NCBI GenBank assembly: GCA_018304445.1
Contig: JAGVWD010000021.1
Coordinates: 1 to 15,382, forward strand
DNA length: 15,382 nucleotides
Origin: Candidatus Iainarchaeum sp.
GTDB lineage: Archaea; Iainarchaeota; Iainarchaeia; Iainarchaeales; JAXPJC01
Reading direction: 5' to 3'
Under the pieces are notes generated by a model. It was not told the origin of the DNA and made no database searches. It saw only the letters and a list, made by a program, of their open reading frames with translations. Made by a program: the position numbers and the translations under genes. Positions 12,934-15,382 of the stretch are shown piece by piece; positions within the stretch are counted from its first letter, which is position 1, and the number at the start of each line of letters is the position of its first letter.

Positions 12934-13510
12934 TGCAATTCCTCTCAATTAATCTGAGCTTTTCCTCAACTTCATCAACATTCACATCAGTGTCCTTGCA
13001 GCCGTCCCTCAGCAGCAGGACCGCCTGGTGCGCAACAGCGCTTCCCTGCAGATTGTCCATTGCCATATTAACCTCATTGAAGCACGCAACCCCCAATACT
13101 GCGGAAGGCCTGTATTTTTCAATCAGCTTCTTGACCATGCTGCCCCCCGGAACAATGAAATGCCTTGAGTAGCCGTATTTTTCCGCAATCTTTGCAAGGG
13201 AGTAAATCTTGCAGTTACCGCATTCCTTGCAAATCCAGCCTTCATCCCCCAGAACGGCCTTGCATTTCTGCGAATTTCTCAGGCACTGCGGCACAAAAAG
13301 GACCCTTTCACCGAAAGGAACGGAAATATACCTTGATTCATTAAGCTTGTTCCTTATTTCTGTGTGCGTGTAATTCACAAGCCTTTCCGGAAGGCCGAGC
13401 TTTTTCGCGAGGAATTTGGTGCTCTCCGCGGCATTCACATGCGCTCCCGAATCTATGAGGCCAGCAACGCTCTCCTTTATTTTCCTTGTAAGGGACTTTT
13501 GCTTTTGCAT
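12893..13510 (-). CDS. DUF116 family cysteine-rich protein
   Basis: The 205-residue protein matches the DUF116 pattern: RVLFVPQCLRNSQKCKA (Cys76, Cys83), a cluster-like WICKECGNC (Cys94, Cys97, Cys100), YGYSRHFIVPGGSMVKKLI at about 112-130, PSAVLGVACFNEV with Cys143, and LLLRDGCKDTDVNV with Cys171. Seven conserved-looking cysteines suggest metal or iron-sulfur binding. The family's reaction is unknown to me. The N-terminal 60 residues are helical and basic. The gene begins nine bases after the methyltransferase stop, with a GTGAT ribosome-site-like sequence ahead of the ATG, and overlaps the following membrane gene, so the three probably form one transcript. Confidence 0.8.
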   Translation of the reverse strand: MQKQKSLTRKIKESVAGLIDSGAHVNAAESTKFLAKKLGLPERLVNYTHTEIRNKLNESRYISVPFGERVLFVPQCLRNSQKCKAVLGDEGWICKECGNCKIYSLAKIAEKYGYSRHFIVPGGSMVKKLIEKYRPSAVLGVACFNEVNMAMDNLQGSAVAHQAVLLLRDGCKDTDVNVDEVEEKLRLIERNCNGNNPKNGKAVQK

Positions 13511-13519
13511 TTTCTATCA

Positions 13520-14236
13520 CTAAATTGCTTTAAATACTGCCATCTTCTCTAAAACCAATTCAGGGGTTGCCAAATATAAGCGTTTAAAGCCAGGGAAGGA
13601 GCTTTGAGCGGTGATATATCTGTTGTCCTCTGCACTTATAAAAATACCACCATCCTTAAGTTGATTGCGGATAGCTGCAAATGCCTCTTTTAGTGTTCCT
13701 TTTTCTTCTATAAATCGCCCCCATGGCAAGTTTCTATTTAATGGGCTAGTTACTTCTGCCGAAAATATTTCAAATAGATTACGCGCTACTATTCCATCAA
13801 ATTTTTGTCCTTTAAGAATCTCATTAAGTTTTGTGACATTTCCCTCCATAAGGTTTAATTTTTTTATAATTTCTTTAGGATGTTTTGATATACTGCTAGG
13901 CGTAACATCAACACCAGCAACTATTGCACCGCGCCTTTTAAGCTCTTGTAAAAAAGGAATTTCCCAGAAACCAACTTCTAAAATTTTTTTCCCTCTTAAA
14001 CTGCCCAATTGTTTTTTTAATATAGTCAAGACAGGGATGTAGCCAAATGCATGGTAGGCATAACCTCTACCAGTAATCTCTAGAGGATATCTTTTTCGAA
14101 CTTGCTTCAGTATCTTATTTAGTTCTTTTTTGTTTACCCCCCACAGATTTTCCAATCTCTGCCTGCCTTTATCTGTTAAAGCCAGTTTTCCCTCAGAAGT
14201 CCGCTTTGCCAACCCTCTTGCCACTAAAGAGCGCAT
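13520..14236 (-). CDS. Winged-helix / SAM-dependent methyltransferase-like protein
   Basis: Of 238 residues, about 1-45 form a winged-helix-like module (SLVARGLAKRTSEGKLALTD) shared with the small protein at 7819-8124. Residues 80-215 have the Rossmann methyltransferase order: GKKILEVGFWEIPFLQELKR (motif I), acidic VAGVD at 106-110, FDGIVARNLFEIF at 146-158 and LKDGGIFIS at 193-201. Motif I lacks the usual GxG (EVGFWEIP), so SAM binding may be weak or altered. A GAGGG ribosome site seven bases ahead supports the ATG at 14236. However, the frame upstream reads NSPTPKTEGKQ before that Met and looks protein-like, so the N-terminus may be truncated by a frameshift. The gene is more AT-rich than its neighbours. 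Confidence 0.65.
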   Translation of the reverse strand: MRSLVARGLAKRTSEGKLALTDKGRQRLENLWGVNKKELNKILKQVRKRYPLEITGRGYAYHAFGYIPVLTILKKQLGSLRGKKILEVGFWEIPFLQELKRRGAIVAGVDVTPSSISKHPKEIIKKLNLMEGNVTKLNEILKGQKFDGIVARNLFEIFSAEVTSPLNRNLPWGRFIEEKGTLKEAFAAIRNQLKDGGIFISAEDNRYITAQSSFPGFKRLYLATPELVLEKMAVFKAI

Positions 14237-14337
14237 CTGTTTTCCCTCTGTTTTTGGAGTTGGCGAGTTAGGTAAGCCAAAAAACTTGCATTCCTGATTG
14301 CCTGCAAATGAGCATTAGATTTAATTTTGCCTGTCAT
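14224..14337 (-). pseudogene. 37-codon ORF overlapping the methyltransferase start; leader peptide or frameshifted N-terminus
   Basis: This frame starts MTGKIKSNAHLQAIRNASFL and continues AYLTRQLQKQRENR before a TAG that lies inside the methyltransferase gene. The overlap with the downstream ATG is 13 bases. The composition (helical, basic) looks like the start of a DNA-binding protein. Either it is the original N-terminus of the methyltransferase separated by a frameshift, or a short upstream frame that couples translation. I favour the frameshift because both frames read protein-like on their own side of about 14260. Confidence 0.4.
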
Positions 14338-14362
14338 ATTTCATCAAATCTTAAATTTAAAG

Positions 14363-14466
14363 TGCCCCGGACGGGACTCGAACCCGTGTTATGGCCTTGA
14401 GAGGGCCAGGTGCTCTCGGCGGCAAATTGATTTACCAAATCGCCTTAACCGCTACACTACCGGGGC
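14363..14466 (-). tRNA. trnE(ctc): tRNA-Glu (CTC) interrupted by about 32 bases in the D-loop
   Basis: The acceptor is GCCCCGG with CCGGGGC, the anticodon stem TGGCC and GGCCA, the loop CTCTCAA with anticodon CTC, the T-arm ACGGG-TTCGAGT-CCCGT, and the discriminator A. The D-stem GTGT and GCAC is present, but the loop between them is about 40 bases instead of eight. Removing 14414-14445 leaves a standard D-loop AGCGGTTA, so this is best read as an intron at a non-standard site near positions 20-22. The insertion contains GGCG and CGCC that can pair. The exact splice points could shift by a base or two. Confidence 0.88.
14414..14445 (-). other. Probable non-canonical tRNA intron in the D-loop
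   Basis: On the minus strand the insert begins AGGCGATTTGGTAAATC and ends GCCGCCGAGA. GGCG pairs with CGCC and GATTT with AAATC, making a compact hairpin suited to a relaxed bulge-helix-bulge. It is absent from the other four tRNAs here. Confidence 0.7.
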
Positions 14467-14488
14467 ATCCTAATAAATTACCTGTGGC

Positions 14489-14503
14489 AAATATTAAATA
14501 AAT
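14489..14503. promoter_or_regulatory. Shared TATA region for tRNA-Glu and the C/D sRNA
   Basis: AAATATTAAATAAAT is centred near 14495, about 25-28 bases from both the tRNA-Glu 5' end (14466, minus strand) and the base before the sRNA C box (about 14518, plus strand). Confidence 0.45.
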
Positions 14504-14510
14504 AGAAGTT

Positions 14511-14584
14511 TGGCGGGAATGAGGAGCAGGCTGAGCTCTGAGGCGCATGCCCATGAGGACAATAATGAGCTCTGACCTCTGCCA
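14511..14584 (+). ncRNA. C/D box sRNA with two 12-base guides
   Basis: The boxes are in perfect order. C box ATGAGGA lies at 14519-14525, D' box CTGA at 14538-14541, C' box ATGAGGA at 14553-14559 and D box CTGA at 14572-14575. Both guides, 14526-14537 and 14560-14571, are exactly 12 bases, the standard archaeal C-to-D spacing, and the D'-C' spacer is 11 bases. The ends TGGC (14511-14514) and GCCA (14581-14584) can pair as a terminal stem. Both guides end TGAGCT next to their D box, so each selects a target starting AGCTCA and would methylate the C five bases from the box. AGCTCA is the usual sequence of tRNA positions 9-14, which makes tRNA D-arms candidate targets. Both C boxes differ from RTGATGA at one position. 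Confidence 0.8.
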
Positions 14585-14586
14585 AA

Positions 14587-14591
14587 TTTTT
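14587..14591 (+). terminator. T-run terminator of the C/D sRNA
   Basis: TTTTT directly follows the terminal stem of the sRNA and overlaps the stop region of the convergent ferredoxin gene. Confidence 0.35.
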
Positions 14592-14778
14592 ACTCTACAA
14601 CCTTTATCGCGCTTACTGGGCAGATGGAAACTGCTTCCTTTGCTTTTTTCAGTTCAGCGCCGCTTACTGTTGATTTTTTCACTATCGCCTTGTTTCCCTC
14701 AAGCACAAAATTGTCAGAAACAGTTGTGCATGCCCCGCAGCCAATGCAGGCTTCCTTGTCAATTATTACCTTCGCCAT
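14590..14778 (-). CDS. Single-cluster [4Fe-4S] ferredoxin
   Basis: The 62-residue protein has the short archaeal ferredoxin pattern: CIGCGAC with Cys11, Cys14 and Cys17, and the fourth ligand Cys53 in SICPVSAIKV. All four ligands for one [4Fe-4S] cluster are present, and the length is the usual one for single-cluster ferredoxins. It would carry electrons between cytosolic enzymes. An AAGGGGA ribosome site precedes the ATG, and the gene begins 11 bases after the DUF1858 stop, as the third gene of the ArsR-DUF1858-ferredoxin unit. It could supply electrons to radical SAM enzymes such as the one at 9794-11443, but that link is only inference. Confidence 0.92.
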   Translation of the reverse strand: MAKVIIDKEACIGCGACTTVSDNFVLEGNKAIVKKSTVSGAELKKAKEAVSICPVSAIKVVE

Positions 14779-14789
14779 TTTTTTCCCCT

Positions 14790-15017
14790 TCAGATTGCGC
14801 TGTTGATTTCCTTAAGCATTTTTTTGATTTCCGCATCATCCATCCCGTGCGCCTTTGCGCCCTGCTCAAGGGTTTCAAATGCCGAAACCCCGCACCCGAT
14901 GCAGTGCAGCCCGTGCGCCATCAGTATTTCCGCTGCCTTGGGGTAGTTTGACGCGATTTCCCCGAGCATTGTGTTCAGTGAAACCTTCTCTTTTTTTGCT
15001 GATTTTACCTTCTTCAT
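14790..15017 (-). CDS. DUF1858 domain protein with a CxxC redox or metal site
   Basis: The ATG at 15017, with GGAGG seven bases upstream, gives 75 residues; the longer frame to 15098 overlaps the regulator gene and lacks a ribosome site. After a basic head (MKKVKSAKKEK) comes the DUF1858 core: MLGEIASNYPKAAEILMAHG, then LHCIGCGVSAFETLEQGA with Cys39 and Cys42, HGMDDAEI and LKEINSAI. The family occurs alone and fused to hybrid-cluster or ScdA-like proteins and is thought to act in redox or iron-sulfur handling through the CxxC. Its position between an ArsR-type regulator and a ferredoxin supports such a role. Confidence 0.85.
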   Translation of the reverse strand: MKKVKSAKKEKVSLNTMLGEIASNYPKAAEILMAHGLHCIGCGVSAFETLEQGAKAHGMDDAEIKKMLKEINSAI

Positions 15018-15048
15018 TGTTTGCCCTCCGTGATTAAATTCAGCGAAT

Positions 15049-15348
15049 TTATTTATAATTGCATTTTTCGCAGTATTTTCCCGCGTGCCTGTCAACAAGC
15101 CTCAGCAGGGGCACAATTGTTTCGGAATTCAGGGAATAAATCCTGAACTTTCCTTCCTTTCGCGCAACAGCAACCCTGCATTTTTCCAGCACAAGAAGCG
15201 CATGGCTTACCTTGCTCCTTTCAGCTTTAAGGTTTTTTGAAAGCTCATTGACGTTCTGCTCCCTGCGCATCAGCTCCGCAATAATGCGCTGCTTGAATTT
15301 GTTTGCAAGCAGTCCGAAGAATATCTCGTAATTTTTCTCGCGCTGCAT
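15049..15348 (-). CDS. ArsR-type winged-helix regulator with a C-terminal CxxC
   Basis: The 99-residue protein has the ArsR fold: FFGLLANKFKQRIIAELMRR, NVNELSKNLKAERSKVSHAL with the recognition helix near 43-54, LVLEKCRVAVARKEGKFRIY as helix and wing (Cys57), then a terminal helix. It ends KYCEKCNYK, so Cys93 and Cys96 form a CxxC that could sense metal or redox state, with Cys57 as a possible partner. The gene heads a three-gene unit with DUF1858 and ferredoxin genes and has a TATA-like sequence about 29 bases before its ATG, so autoregulation of a small redox operon is likely. Confidence 0.82.
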   Translation of the reverse strand: MQREKNYEIFFGLLANKFKQRIIAELMRREQNVNELSKNLKAERSKVSHALLVLEKCRVAVARKEGKFRIYSLNSETIVPLLRLVDRHAGKYCEKCNYK

Positions 15349-15372
15349 GTGTGAAATACTATTGCACGCAAC

Positions 15373-15382
15373 ATTTAAAAGT
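15373..15382 (-). promoter_or_regulatory. TATA-like element of the ArsR-DUF1858-ferredoxin operon
   Basis: ACTTTTAAATG on the minus strand, partly at the window edge, lies about 29 bases ahead of the ATG at 15348. Upstream context is cut off. Confidence 0.35.

Noticed and set aside
1..15382. CRISPR arrays, insertion sequences, transposases or integrases
   Set aside because: No regularly spaced repeats, no transposase-like or integrase-like frames and no long terminal inverted repeats were seen on either strand.

Overview
The window looks like a piece of an archaeal chromosome. The evidence is AT-rich TATA elements about 25 bases ahead of several ATGs (leaderless genes), other starts with GGAGG/GAGGG-type ribosome sites, tRNA genes without encoded CCA, three of five tRNAs carrying introns, a C/D box guide RNA, a diphthamide-synthesis (Dph6) domain, and a radical SAM protein of the tetraether lipid synthase type. 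A small-genome archaeon of the DPANN or a related lineage would fit the dense packing and many tail-to-tail overlaps, but I cannot fix the lineage from this sequence.

Layout. 1-1465: a protein tail, a VIT1/CCC1-type metal transporter, a 49-residue zinc ribbon and a Spo0M/arrestin-like protein. 1516-2197: tRNA-Arg(CCG), tspO and tRNA-Asp(GTC). 2286-5532: an M29-type aminopeptidase converging on a 699-residue fusion of an asparagine-synthetase-like protein with a Dph6 (diphthine-ammonia ligase) domain. 5596-6123: a lipoprotein. 6287-8124: an accessory-looking stretch around an intron-containing tRNA-Tyr, with a zinc-cysteine protein, a Fic gene broken exactly at its active site, a paired-repeat operator and a small winged-helix protein. 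8159-11443: a four-gene operon (tetraether-synthase-like radical SAM, small HMA-like protein, unknown protein, PAP2 phosphatase), divergent from a GbsR/MarR-type regulator (11529-12008), with a perfect 9-bp inverted repeat between them. 12009-12127: tRNA-Thr(TGT) with an intron. 12172-14337: a three-gene run (methyltransferase with a winged-helix-like N-terminus, DUF116 protein, membrane-anchored protein) with a possible frameshift at its 5' end. 14363-14584: tRNA-Glu(CTC) interrupted in its D-loop, and a divergent C/D box sRNA sharing its promoter region. 14590-15348: an ArsR-type regulator, a DUF1858 protein and a one-cluster ferredoxin.

How the genes may work together. The radical SAM/PAP2 operon with its divergent regulator suggests controlled remodelling of membrane lipids. 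The ArsR-DUF1858-ferredoxin operon suggests a small redox module. The AsnB-Dph6 fusion suggests that glutamine-derived nitrogen is linked to diphthamide formation on elongation factor 2. The strongest unusual items are the AsnB-Dph6 fusion, the two-guide C/D sRNA, the D-loop interruption in tRNA-Glu, the tandem duplication across the tRNA-Tyr splice site, and the Fic gene that lost its catalytic motif.
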